Notes: generated from the letters alone by a model not told the origin. A stretch of DNA of 51,984 bases from Akkermansia muciniphila (GCA_945861575.1 CAMAVD010000006.1:1-51984); one strand, 5' to 3'. Numbered from the stretch's first letter, positions 11,531-19,567 are shown. Numbers and translations: made by a program.

Positions 11531-11590
11531 TAAAGCTTCCACCGTCGCTAAAGCTTCCACCGTCGCTAAAGCTTCCACCGTCGCTAAAGC
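11531..11590. repeat. 18-bp tandem repeat, about 3.3 copies
   Basis: Perfect copies of TAAAGCTTCCACCGTCGC lie at 11531-11548, 11549-11566 and 11567-11584, followed by six bases of a fourth. A degenerate CCGTCGCA precedes them. The unit length is a multiple of three, so every frame is open through it, which explains the spurious reading frames here. Confidence 0.9.
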
Positions 11591-11591
11591 T

Positions 11592-11651
11592 ATGGTGGAC
11601 AGGATGGTGGACAGGATGGCGGACAGGATGGCGGACAGGATGGCGGACAGG
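11592..11651. repeat. 12-bp tandem repeat, five copies
   Basis: Five back-to-back copies of ATGGYGGACAGG run from 11592 to 11651; the first two have T and the last three have C at the variable position. The array starts one base after the 18-bp array, so two unrelated minisatellites abut. No spacer separates the copies, so this is not CRISPR. Confidence 0.9.
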
Positions 11652-11946
11652 TCCCTTCGGTCAACCCGGGGCTACCGGCTTTGAACCCGCTGGGTTCGCG
11701 GCTGAAGAAGCCGCTGCGGCTCCAAGTTCCATTCTCCGATCCTGAAGGGATCACAGCCAATAGCCGGTAGGTTGAGGACCTCAGGGACGACACCACCGGT
11801 TATCCGTTTTGATAGACAGGATCCTGGAGGGATCCCAGAGAGAGGCGGTCATTGAACCGTTAGATCGCCCGGAGTTCTTTGCCAAAATGAGAACGGCTGG
11901 AGATCTTGCCAACGGCTGGATAGGCGACATATTGCCTCCCACAATT
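11652..11946. other. Repeat-like intergenic DNA upstream of the AIM24 gene
   Basis: The stretch contains small palindromes such as GGATCCTGGAGGGATCC (11819-11835) and a GATCCTGAAGGGATC relative at 11740-11754, and no protein-like frame. The reading frame of the downstream gene is open back to 11809, but those residues do not look like the family N-terminus. It probably carries the promoter of that gene; I could not place one convincingly. Confidence 0.45.
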
Positions 11947-12747
11947 ATGGCCACCATGCACGAGATAGACTACACGATCCACGGGGACGACATGCAGTTC
12001 GTCGAGGTGGAACTGGATCCCACCGAAGCCGCTGTCGCTGAGGCAGGCTCCATGATGTACATGGAGGACGGGATCCAGATGCAGACCGTCTTCGGCGACG
12101 CCTCCGGCCAGAGTGGGGGTTTCTTTGGATCGCTGCTCAGCGCTGGCAAACGTCTGGTGACGGGCGAATCGCTCTTCACCACCGTTTTTCACAATCAAAG
12201 CGCCGGGAAGAAAAAGGTCGCCTTCGCCGCCCCCTATCCCGGAAAGATCATCGCCATTCATCTTTCCACGATCGGAGGGCTGCTACACGCCCAGAAAGAC
12301 TCCTTTCTCTGCGCTGCCAAGGGAGTAAGTCTCGGCATTGCCTTCCAGAAGCGCATGGGAGCCGGCCTCTTCGGTGGCGAAGGGTTCATTCTTCAGAAGC
12401 TCGAGGGAGACGGATGGGTCTTTGTCCATGCCGGCGGCACCCTCTTGGAGAGAACGCTCCAGCCGGGCGAAACCCTTCGTATCGATACAGGTTGCGTGGT
12501 GGCCTTCCAGCCTAGCGTCGACTTCGACATCCAGTTCGTTGGGGGCGTCAAGTCCGCGCTCTTCGGTGGAGAGGGCCTGTTTTTCGCCACCTTGCGCGGG
12601 CCTGGAAAAATCTGGCTTCAATCCTTGCCCATCAGCCGACTGGCGGACCGTATCATGGCATCCTCTCCCAAAGCGGGCGGAAGCGCCCGCGAAGAAGGCT
12701 CTGTTCTCGGAGGTCTGGGGCGGTTGCTGGACGGAGACAACCGATGA
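11947..12747 (+). CDS. AIM24 / TIGR00266 family protein
   Basis: The 266-residue protein has the glycine-rich double beta-barrel pattern of the AIM24 (TIGR00266) family. [20 protein letters not shown] opens the first half. [21 protein letters not shown] then corresponds to the conserved FxRxxxGESLF segment. Later [21 protein letters not shown] and the [11 protein letters not shown] strand follow, with [15 protein letters not shown] near the end. The family is widespread and its role in bacteria is not established; the yeast relative acts at the mitochondrial inner membrane. The start could be ATG 11947 or ATG 11956; the longer open frame back to 11809 reads through repeat-like DNA and is rejected. 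The stop overlaps the next start (ATGA), so the pair is translationally coupled. Confidence 0.85.
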   Translation: MATMHEIDYTIHGDDMQFVEVELDPTEAAVAEAGSMMYMEDGIQMQTVFGDASGQSGGFFGSLLSAGKRLVTGESLFTTVFHNQSAGKKKVAFAAPYPGKIIAIHLSTIGGLLHAQKDSFLCAAKGVSLGIAFQKRMGAGLFGGEGFILQKLEGDGWVFVHAGGTLLERTLQPGETLRIDTGCVVAFQPSVDFDIQFVGGVKSALFGGEGLFFATLRGPGKIWLQSLPISRLADRIMASSPKAGGSAREEGSVLGGLGRLLDGDNR

Positions 12748-13625
12748 CCGCCGGGGAATTTTCCGACAGCGCTCTGGTCTTGCTGGGCCACGGATCCACT
12801 CTCAACGCGGAGTCGGGTGCTCCGACCTATCAGCACGCCGATGCCCTGCGTGCCCGCGGGATTTTCGCGGAGGTCCACGAAGCGTTCTGGAAGCTGGAGC
12901 CCAGCATCAGCGGCGTGCTCCGTGGCGTTCGTTCCAAGCGAATCTTCTGCGTCCCGCTCTTCATCAGCGAAGGCTACTTCACCGAGGAAGTGCTTCCGCG
13001 CGAGCTCGGCCTCTGTGGAAAAGGAGAGACCGTGTTTCCCCGCATCCAGCTGAAGGAGGGGCGCACCGTGCACTACTGCCGTCCGGTAGGCACGCATGAC
13101 AGCATGACCGAGGTCCTGCTCGCCCGAGCCCGAGATGTGGTAGCCTCCCACCCGTTTCCATACGCCCCGCGCCCCGCAGATATCACCGTCTTCATCGCGG
13201 GACACGGCACGGGCAACAATGAGAACTCCAGGAAGATCATCGAGCGGCAGGTGGAGCTTATTGCGGCCCGAAAGGAGTACGCTGCTGTGCACGCGATCTT
13301 CATGGAGGAGGACCCTCGCATTGGGGAATGCTACGCTCTGGCGCAAACGCGCCATGTGGTGATGGTGCCCTTCTTTATCAGCGATGGACTGCATTCCTAC
13401 GAGGATATCCCCATGATGCTTGGAGAGCCTGAAAGCGTGGTGCGCGCCCGTCTGGCAGCGCGGCAGCCCACCTGGCGAAACCCCACCGAGCGCAAAGGAA
13501 AGCTGATCTGGTATTCTGCCAGCATCGGAACCGAACCCCATATCCCCGAGGTTATTCTGGAGCGCGTCCGCGAAATGTCGACCGAAAGCCCGGTGCCTTC
13601 GGCTGCCAACTCCGAGGGGGCCTGA
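12744..13625 (+). CDS. CbiX/SirB-like sirohydrochlorin chelatase family protein, two-domain
   Basis: The 293-residue protein has two chelatase-like halves. The first begins with [11 protein letters not shown] near residue 12 and carries [16 protein letters not shown]. The second has [14 protein letters not shown] near 150 and [16 protein letters not shown]. The repeated HG and PxFIS motifs are the class II chelatase signature (CbiX, SirB), in which histidines insert Co2+ or Fe2+ into sirohydrochlorin. No cobalamin or siroheme genes lie nearby, so the metal and tetrapyrrole are undecided. It overlaps the AIM24 gene by four bases, suggesting a joint, unknown role. Confidence 0.82.
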   Translation: MTAGEFSDSALVLLGHGSTLNAESGAPTYQHADALRARGIFAEVHEAFWKLEPSISGVLRGVRSKRIFCVPLFISEGYFTEEVLPRELGLCGKGETVFPRIQLKEGRTVHYCRPVGTHDSMTEVLLARARDVVASHPFPYAPRPADITVFIAGHGTGNNENSRKIIERQVELIAARKEYAAVHAIFMEEDPRIGECYALAQTRHVVMVPFFISDGLHSYEDIPMMLGEPESVVRARLAARQPTWRNPTERKGKLIWYSASIGTEPHIPEVILERVREMSTESPVPSAANSEGA

Positions 13626-13653
13626 TGGAGTTCGGCAGCGGGTGGCACAGACT

Positions 13654-13830
13654 CTGAGGAGTGACTGTCGAGGCGGGGGACCAGGAGTCAGGAGTCGCGC
13701 GCGAGACCTCGACCAGTCCATTGGTCAGGATTACCGTGACGGTGTTGGTGGTGGGTGCAGGGGGGGGCGCGGCGCTGGCGGCGGTCGGCCAGAGCAAGAG
13801 GATCAGGAGGTAGTGAGTGAGGCGGTGCAT
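13654..13830 (-). pseudogene. Truncated FecR-like secreted protein (5' remnant)
   Basis: The frame starts with a good signal peptide (HYLLILLLWPTAASA), then a Pro/Thr linker and a short strand pattern, VILTNGLVEVSRATPDSW. That pattern resembles the beginning of FecR-type domains in secreted verrucomicrobial proteins. About 58 residues in, the similarity stops and the frame continues meaninglessly antisense to the end of the chelatase gene, ending at 13552. A full FecR protein would be far longer. I read it as a 5' gene remnant left by a deletion or rearrangement. The FecR assignment is tentative; the signal peptide is clear. Confidence 0.5.
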
Positions 13831-14164
13831 CAGAGCTGCGCTGGAGGCTGGGCGTTCTTCAGAGCAACGGGGTTCCGGATAGGATCGATCGCATAAGAGA
13901 GTCCTCGGCGTATTCGATTCGTTCTTTCACACAGAGTTTCTTCGAGAGATGAGATGGACTCTCGCAACTCCGGAATCACTGTCAGCCAAAATTTTCTACC
14001 CCAACCGCTTGGCGACGCACCTGCCTGGTGTCCTCCTGAACCTGAAGGTGGCGGTTGGAACCACGGATCGCACGGATGGAAGTGAATCTGAGGGGTTTGC
14101 TACCGACACTTTCCGGGTGAGTAACTCAGCCACACATTGCCGAGGAAATCTGCTTCTTTATCCG
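13831..14164. other. Intergenic stretch without a supported gene
   Basis: About 330 bases between the FecR-like remnant and the ATPase operator. A frame at 13949-14203 is open but has no domain and ends inside the operator. A CACGGATCGCACGGATGG run near 14062 looks like another dispersed repeat. The first bases may hold the old promoter of the FecR-like remnant. Confidence 0.5.
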
Positions 14165-14213
14165 TGCTACCATACTTTACATTTAGTTATGCTAAACGTA
14201 TAGTATGGTAGCA
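14165..14213. promoter_or_regulatory. Long inverted repeat (probable operator) ending on the ATPase start codon
   Basis: The left arm TGCTACCATACTTTACATTT+AG (14165-14186) and the complement of the right arm (14192-14213) match at 20 of 22 positions around a five-base spacer. The last base of the right arm is the A of the ATG at 14213. An inverted repeat of this length spanning a promoter and touching the start codon is the classic layout of an autorepressor operator; as RNA it could also fold over the start. Which protein binds is unknown. Confidence 0.75.
14176..14204 (+). promoter_or_regulatory. Sigma70-type promoter inside the inverted repeat
   Basis: TTTACA (14176-14181) and TATAGT (14199-14204) are separated by exactly 17 bases and resemble TTGACA/TATAAT. 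The expected transcription start, seven to nine bases after the -10 box, falls at 14211-14213, on or next to the ATG. The transcript would therefore be essentially leaderless. Both boxes lie inside the inverted repeat, so a repressor bound there would exclude RNA polymerase. Confidence 0.65.
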
Positions 14214-15355
14214 TGATTCGAAGGTTATTCTGGCAGAACAGGTTGGAGCTTGGGTGGAAGGAAGCGCCTATTGTTTGGTTGGCGGGTGTCCGGCGTTCTG
14301 GAAAGACCACTTTGACGGAGTCTCTGGGTTTGGAGCGCTGCCTCTATCTGAATTGTGATCTTCCGGAGATTGAGGATCGGGTGCGGGATCCCAAGCGGTT
14401 TTTTGCGGATTGCCGGAAGCCTGTTGTTATTTTTGATGAAGTGCATCAGTTGGGTGATCCGGCGCGGGTCCTCAAAGTGGGGGCGGATTCATTCCCTCAT
14501 CTCCGCATCCTCGCGACAGGCTCTTCCACCTTGGCTGCCACGAGCAAGTTTCGTGATACGTTGGCCGGTCGCAAACGCACGATCCACTTAACTCCTGTTA
14601 CAGTGGAAGAGCTTCCGGCATTCCAGACAGCTCTCTCGACCCGCCTGTTTCATGGTGGCTTGCCTCCCGCTCTTTTGGCCACTGAAAAGCGGCCCGCGTT
14701 CTATCGGGAATGGCTGGATTCCTTCTTTGCCCGAGATATCCAAAAACTTTTTGGTTTCCGTGATATGAATCGCTTCAATGCCTTGTTCGAGTACCTGCTT
14801 CGCCAAAGCGGGGGACAATTCGAAGTGACCAAAACCGCGACCGCGCTTGGGATCACGCGTCCTACAGTGGAGAGTCACCTGCGTGCGCTGGAAACGACGC
14901 ATGCAATAACTCTCGTCCGTCCTTTTCATGGTGGGGGCCTCAGCGAGCTCGTCAAGCAGCCTAAGGTCTATGGCTTCGACACTGGGTTCGTGAGCTATGC
15001 CCGAGGTTGGGATCCTCTTCGACAAGACGATCTTGGAATCCTTTGGGAGCATGTCGTGCTGGAACAGCTTCAGGCCCATTTTCCTGAGCATCGGGTCCAA
15101 TATTGGCGAGATAGAGCAGGCCATGAACTCGATTTCATCCTTGCCGTCTCGCGTGACCAGATTGATGTGATCGAGTGCAAATGGGATGCAGCTGCATTTA
15201 ACAGCGGCTCTCTGAGACTATTCCGGGGATATTATCCCAAAGGTCGCAACTATCTCGTGGTTCCCTCTGTGTCTGAACCCTATGTAAAAACCTATGGCGC
15301 ACTGGAGGTCACCCTTTGCACTCCGGATCAGGTGAACATCCGCAGATCTGCTTGA
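14213..15355 (+). CDS. AAA_14/DUF4143 family ATPase (first of a convergent pair)
   Basis: The 380-residue protein has an N-terminal P-loop: Walker A GVRRSGKTTL near residue 26, Walker B VVIFDEVHQL near 71, and sensor-like ILATGSS near 100. A winged-helix-like segment follows (TATALGITRPTVESHLRALE, about 206-225). The C-terminal DUF4143 part has VYGFDTGFVSYARGWD, and then GHELDFIL and DVIECKW, which mimic the PD-(D/E)XK nuclease fold. The family is widespread, variably inherited and of unknown cellular role. The start on 14213 is favoured by the promoter spacing. Its 3' end overlaps the convergent ATPase by 47 bases. Confidence 0.88.
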   Translation: MIRRLFWQNRLELGWKEAPIVWLAGVRRSGKTTLTESLGLERCLYLNCDLPEIEDRVRDPKRFFADCRKPVVIFDEVHQLGDPARVLKVGADSFPHLRILATGSSTLAATSKFRDTLAGRKRTIHLTPVTVEELPAFQTALSTRLFHGGLPPALLATEKRPAFYREWLDSFFARDIQKLFGFRDMNRFNALFEYLLRQSGGQFEVTKTATALGITRPTVESHLRALETTHAITLVRPFHGGGLSELVKQPKVYGFDTGFVSYARGWDPLRQDDLGILWEHVVLEQLQAHFPEHRVQYWRDRAGHELDFILAVSRDQIDVIECKWDAAAFNSGSLRLFRGYYPKGRNYLVVPSVSEPYVKTYGALEVTLCTPDQVNIRRSA

Positions 15356-16499
15356 GTCGGGTCTCGAGGTCAAAAATCGAAATTGCCCAGGCCTTGGGTC
15401 CGAGTGGGTAACTTTTGGACCCTGGATGTACAACCAACAGGGACTCCAGTTTCAAATCATCCAAAGCAATGTGCATCGATTTTGTTAAGCTCACTGTGTC
15501 GGAGTATTTGATTTCTATTCCAATGGGTTTTCCGTTGATGAAGACAAGGAGATCGAGTTCGTTGCCGGAATGCGTCGCCCAAAAATATGCCTCTCGATCT
15601 CCGGTTGTTCGCAAGACCTCTTCGATCACGAAACCCTCCCAAGAGGCTCCTAGTTTTGGATGCCCCTCGAGTCGTGCAAACGATTCAATGCCCATCAGTT
15701 CGTGCATGAGTCCAGTGTCTCGCAGATAGACTTTCGGAGCTTTGACCTGCCTTTTACCCAGGTTCTCAAACCAGGCAGGCAGCTGCCGAACCATGAGTGC
15801 TCCTGTGAGGATATCGAGATGTCGCTTAACCGTCGTATGTGACTCTCCCAGCGAACGCGAGATTTCGGAGGCATTCCAGATCTGACCATGGTAGTGAGCT
15901 AGCATGTTCCATAGTCGGCGGAGCACGAGGGCGGGAACTTCCACCCCGAACTGCCTTATGTCTCTTTCCAGGAAAGTGAGAATGAAGTTTTGTCTCCACT
16001 CTCGACTCGCTTCATCACTTTCTGAAAGAAAGGATCGAGGGAATCCTCCCCGCCACCAGAGACTCCGCATTGCGTCAGGTCCAGTTTCCGTGAGGCTGAA
16101 ACCGCTCATGTTGATGAACGCTACCCGTCCAGCCAGCGACTCGGAGCTCTGTCGGCTTAAGTCGGGTGAAGCGCTTCCGAGCAGCAAAAAGCGCGTAGGT
16201 AGGTCGCGGCGATCGCTGAGTACCCGCAAGATGGGAAACAACTCGGGTCGACGCTGGACTTCATCCACGATCACCAGCCCTCGAAGAGGTTCCAACGCAG
16301 TCATCGGCTGTGCGAGTCGATCTGCATCCGAGGGCATCTCCAGATCGAAATAGGAATGTGGCTCGGCGGCGGCGATGGCACGCGCCAGAAAGGTCTTTCC
16401 ACACTGGCGCGGCCCGATCAGAGCTGTCACGGGGTTCCGACGAATCGTTTGCGCTATCTTCTTTGTAAGTGACGGTCTTGGAATATCTTGCGCAAGCAT
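15309..16499 (-). CDS. AAA_14/DUF4143 family ATPase (second of a convergent pair)
   Basis: The 396-residue protein has Walker A GPRQCGKTFL near residue 29, Walker B LVIVDEVQRR near 76, and LLLGSASPDL near 107. The winged-helix-like stretch ISRSLGESHTTVKRHLDIL is followed by the DUF4143 segment VYLRDTGLMHELMGIE. The nuclease-like pair NELDLLVF and GIEIKYSD sits near the C-terminus. It is related to, but clearly diverged from, the facing ATPase. On its own strand a CATAAT box lies five bases before the ATG, so it too may be read from a near-leaderless transcript. The last ~15 residues are encoded in the overlap with its neighbour. Confidence 0.88.
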   Translation of the reverse strand: MLAQDIPRPSLTKKIAQTIRRNPVTALIGPRQCGKTFLARAIAAAEPHSYFDLEMPSDADRLAQPMTALEPLRGLVIVDEVQRRPELFPILRVLSDRRDLPTRFLLLGSASPDLSRQSSESLAGRVAFINMSGFSLTETGPDAMRSLWWRGGFPRSFLSESDEASREWRQNFILTFLERDIRQFGVEVPALVLRRLWNMLAHYHGQIWNASEISRSLGESHTTVKRHLDILTGALMVRQLPAWFENLGKRQVKAPKVYLRDTGLMHELMGIESFARLEGHPKLGASWEGFVIEEVLRTTGDREAYFWATHSGNELDLLVFINGKPIGIEIKYSDTVSLTKSMHIALDDLKLESLLVVHPGSKSYPLGPKAWAISIFDLETRLKQICGCSPDPECKG

Positions 16500-16843
16500 C
16501 GTGAATTATGAGCATTCACTATTCAATTTTCACAGTAAAAAGTTAAAGTATTGATATTCAGTAGTTTGAGACATACTTGTTCTCTCGGTCTCGCGTGAGC
16601 GGGCGGGGGCGGAGGGGTAGGGTGAGCGGGTTCATTCTGTTGTTACGGTGTTCGGGTCGATCATTCTCTGGGTCGGTGAATGGTGTCACAGGCACCGGGT
16701 GCGCACCATTCGCCTTTGGGTGTAGGTTTTCGGGACTGAGTGCCGACCTCTTACGGATTGTAGCGTCGTCCGTGTCGGACGATTCCCTCTGAGCGCAGCG
16801 GGCGGAGTACTCGCCCAATTTCAGAAATGAACAATGACCGACC
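16500..16843. other. Intergenic stretch with probable repeat DNA
   Basis: Bases 16500-16560 are AT-rich and include GTGAAT...ATTCAC half-sites (16501-16506, 16514-16519) next to the start of the minus-strand ATPase. The rest is GC-rich; a minus-strand frame is open through it but has a low-complexity Pro/Arg/Asn composition and no domain. I see no gene. Confidence 0.5.
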
Positions 16844-17317
16844 TCACTTGGTGCCCATGCTCGACGGCACGACCCGGAAGAAGCGGTCGAATCTCGAACC
16901 AGCCTCCTCATCCCAAAGCCACGTCGCATTGGTCCGAGTGAATGTCCGCAGCCGCTGCCAGTCCTTCAGGTTCTCTGTGGCTTCCAGACTTAGTGCCTCT
17001 GGAGTCGCTTCTGGGTAAAGCAGACCGAACCTGCCTTCGCTCAGATTCGTCATTACCTGTAGATCCGCCAGCCTGGCGGCCACTTCGGCCACGACACTGG
17101 TCGTCACCCCGAACAAGTTGCTCCTGTAAACTTCGTAGGTCCCCGATTCGGTGGAACGCAGGGTGCCAATTTCCCAGATCGCGTTGGTGGCACCGGGGAT
17201 GGCCGCTTGATTGAGCCGCCACTGGTATCTCGGCGTCGGTCCCACATTGGTTGTGCCGGCTTTCAACTGGAGCTTGCCACCCACCTTGATCACGGGATGC
17301 ACGGGAATCTGACTCGG
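16844..17317 (-). pseudogene. 3' remnant of a secreted Ig-domain protein
   Basis: The frame encodes one Ig-like domain (GGKLQLKAG...YQWRLNQAAIPGATNA...ESGTYEV) followed by the strand pattern typical of verrucomicrobial secreted-protein ends (NLKDWQRLRTF...RFFRVVP). There is no signal peptide and no ATG at its 5' end. In-frame residues begin right at the Ig domain and a stop codon lies at 17320-17318. The parent protein would have been much larger, so only the 3' end survives. Its broken end coincides with that of the sigma factor remnant on the other strand. Confidence 0.7.
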
Positions 17318-17448
17318 TTAAGGGGTTGTCCACCGCCGAGGTCGCCAAGGCGCTGAGGGTTTCTTCTCCGCAGGTTTACCTCACCAAACATCGTGTGGGA
17401 ATTCTGGTTAGGAGAGCAGTGAAGGAATTGGAATCACAACATCGTTAG
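17308..17448 (+). pseudogene. 3' remnant of an ECF-type RNA polymerase sigma factor
   Basis: In the frame ending at the TAG on 17446-17448 the translation reads KGLSTAEVAKALRVSSPQVY, then LTKHRVGILVRRAVKELESQ. This is the sigma-4 helix-turn-helix of ECF sigma factors (a V/GLS-xxEVA-xxL-xxxxxxVY-xxKHRV pattern ending in an LE-rich helix). Everything upstream of about 17310 is missing: no sigma-2 region and no start codon. The remnant is too short to be functional. The call rests on about 40 residues. Confidence 0.6.
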
Positions 17449-17669
17449 CGAACTTGGTTCCGGGGCTCTGCACACCGCTTAAAAGATCTTGAGACTCCCC
17501 GCGACAGCTGCATACTACGAGGATACGTACGAACATCGATCGGGTTTGACATCATCCCGAACGACTGCGGAATACCCACAGTCGGTTTCGGAACCCTTTT
17601 CTTGCCATAGTGGACGGAGGAGGGTCCGAACAGTCCGGTCGAGAATGGGCGTGCCTAACACTACGAAGT

Positions 17670-18467
17670 ATGATCAGAGCAGTTATCCGTAACGCGTTTC
17701 CAATGTTCGCCACGCTCGCAAGAGCCAAAAACAGCCTCCTCCGCCAGAGCGCCGCTTCTCTACTGGGCGTCGCCATTCTGCCAGGGACCCTGCTAGCCCA
17801 GTCGATCGAGGTGCCGAATGGCTCGTTTGAATCTCCGAAGCCGCCGCAAGGATTTCCAGTCACTCTCCAAATTGATAACTGGCAGAAAGCTCCCGAACCG
17901 GTCGGCTTTCCTCCCCTGCCCGGAAGCTTCACCTGGGATCAGCTCTCCGGGGCCTTCCCCAACACCCCAGTCGGCAAGCCGGACCACATCGACAACCTCA
18001 CGGGCAGCCAAGCGGCCTATCTCGTTTCCATTCCAGGCGTTGGTCTCTCACAGGCCCTCACGGCAACCTTCGAAGTTGGCAAGTCTTACGCGCTTGCCAT
18101 CGATGCCCTCGGAGGCGGAGGCATCGTTGAAGGCAGCAGCCTGCAATTCGGCCTCTTCTACCTCAACGAAGCAAACTCGCTCTCGCCGGTGGCCTTGACG
18201 CCCATCACCTACGCGGCCTCCGCTTTCCCCAACCCCACCCATCTCTACAGCTTCGAAGCCTTGTTGGCCCCCGTGGAAGCCAGTGACGCCTGGGCAGGCA
18301 AACAGATCGGTATCGGCCTGTTCAACACCTTGGGCATGGGAGTAGGCTACTGGGACGTCGATAATGTCAGGCTGACCGCTGTGCCCGAACCCGGGTCTCT
18401 GGCCCTCGTTTCCATCGGTATTGGAGCCTGCCTGCTCTTTCGCGCAAGGTCAGGTCGCCGCGACTAG
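17670..18467 (+). CDS. PEP-CTERM anchored secreted protein
   Basis: The 265-residue protein has an N-terminal signal (QSAASLLGVAILPGTLLAQ) and a beta-rich body with VPNGSFESPKPPQG, typical of DUF642/carbohydrate-binding-like secreted domains. It ends in VPEPGSLALVSIGIG, a short hydrophobic stretch and a basic tail (RARSGRRD), the classic PEP-CTERM signal recognised by exosortase (EpsH-type), not seen in this window. I favour ATG 17670; ATG 17703, closer to the signal, is equally plausible. The open frame extends back to 17610 without protein-like sequence. It is followed after 12 bases by a paralogue. Confidence 0.85.
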   Translation: MIRAVIRNAFPMFATLARAKNSLLRQSAASLLGVAILPGTLLAQSIEVPNGSFESPKPPQGFPVTLQIDNWQKAPEPVGFPPLPGSFTWDQLSGAFPNTPVGKPDHIDNLTGSQAAYLVSIPGVGLSQALTATFEVGKSYALAIDALGGGGIVEGSSLQFGLFYLNEANSLSPVALTPITYAASAFPNPTHLYSFEALLAPVEASDAWAGKQIGIGLFNTLGMGVGYWDVDNVRLTAVPEPGSLALVSIGIGACLLFRARSGRRD

Positions 18468-18479
18468 GCCCCGCTAAAG

Positions 18480-19403
18480 ATGTCGTTCCACGCACTCCAA
18501 TCCATACTGGTGGCCGGAATGCTTCTGCTGCCTAGTGCGCTGCTTGACGCGGCAGCCATCGCCATTCCCAACGCCTCGTTCGAGTCTCCGGAGACGGCAT
18601 TCGTGAACCTGAATATAGATTCCTGGCAGAAAGCGGCGAAGCCGCCAGACTATGTCGAGGGGGGTGGTTTCCTCTGGTCTCAACTCACCGGAATTTTCAA
18701 GAACACACCGCTAGGAAATTTCGACCACATTGATAACTGTGATGGAAACCAGGCCATTTGGATGTTTGCGGTTCCGGAAGCCGGGGTTTTTCAAGACTAC
18801 CAATCGGTGGACTGGAACGATCCCGCCCCGACGCATGGCTTCGACCCGACCTTCGAGGTCGGAAAATCCTACACCTTCACCGTCGGAGCCATTGGCGGTG
18901 GGGGTGGTATGTTGGATGGAGTCACGGCGGAGATCAGCCTTTATTATCGTTCGGGCCAAGGCATCCCATTGACCCTGGCCGCGACCACGATCACGAACAC
19001 GTCTGGAGTCTTTGGCGCTTACACTCACTTCGTCGACTTCAACGTGTCCGTCCCTACCGTGGAGGCGGAAGACTCCTGGGCCGGAAAGCATGTCGGCATC
19101 CGGCTGCGATCCACCGTGAGCGCTGATCTGCAGGGGGGCTACTGGGACTTCGACAATTTTCGTCTCACATCCCACGCACGGCCTTCCGTGCGTATGCTTT
19201 TCGCGAAGGCCACGGAGGGCCTCCGCGTTTCTTGGAACTCAGAACTGGACGCTCGTTATCAAATCCAGGTCAGTGGAGATCTCAACGCTTGGCTCGACTT
19301 TGAGGGAACCATCCCAGGCTCTGGTGGCCCCATTTCCAAACTGATTCCGCAGCGAGAAGGCACCGTGTCCTTTGTTCGCATACTGACTCTGCCTACTCCG
19401 TAG
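18480..19403 (+). CDS. Secreted paralogue of the PEP-CTERM protein with a different C-terminus
   Basis: The 307-residue protein has a signal peptide (LVAGMLLLPSALLDAAA) and a body that lines up with its upstream neighbour almost segment for segment. Shared features are IPNASFESPE, the IDSWQKA segment, NTPLGNFDHIDN, FEVGKSYTFTVGAIGGGG, EDSWAGKHVGI and GGYWDFDNFRLT. The anchor is gone. Instead there is an ~85-residue extension with VSWNSELDARYQIQVSGDLNAW, a module often found at the ends of verrucomicrobial secreted proteins. The two genes are a tandem duplication followed by C-terminal replacement, so one product should be envelope-bound and the other released or differently attached. Confidence 0.8.
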   Translation: MSFHALQSILVAGMLLLPSALLDAAAIAIPNASFESPETAFVNLNIDSWQKAAKPPDYVEGGGFLWSQLTGIFKNTPLGNFDHIDNCDGNQAIWMFAVPEAGVFQDYQSVDWNDPAPTHGFDPTFEVGKSYTFTVGAIGGGGGMLDGVTAEISLYYRSGQGIPLTLAATTITNTSGVFGAYTHFVDFNVSVPTVEAEDSWAGKHVGIRLRSTVSADLQGGYWDFDNFRLTSHARPSVRMLFAKATEGLRVSWNSELDARYQIQVSGDLNAWLDFEGTIPGSGGPISKLIPQREGTVSFVRILTLPTP

Positions 19404-19567
19404 CCGGCTGGACTTATCCCCAACGGACGTGAGTCCGGCTGTGAAGCACGCTTGTGCTGAGTTATCTCTTAGGAATCGTCGTGCCAGGCCGCCCCCCAGA
19501 AAGCCCGGAGCCAAGGAATAGCCCTGGCGGGCACCTCCCGGAACGACATTCTAAGTCAGAAGGCCTG

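Noticed and set aside
9947..11578. 543-codon minus-strand frame covering rlmN
   Set aside because: It is the antisense of the clear rlmN gene and starts inside tandem repeats; composition is not protein-like.
11531..11651. Possible CRISPR array
   Set aside because: The units are directly adjacent tandem copies of 18 and 12 bases without unique spacers, and there are no cas genes.
13949..14203. 84-codon plus-strand frame before the ATPase
   Set aside because: It has no domain, contains a repeat-like segment and ends inside the inverted repeat.
16558..16929. 123-codon minus-strand frame
   Set aside because: It is low-complexity, partly overlaps the Ig remnant and looks like intergenic repeat DNA.
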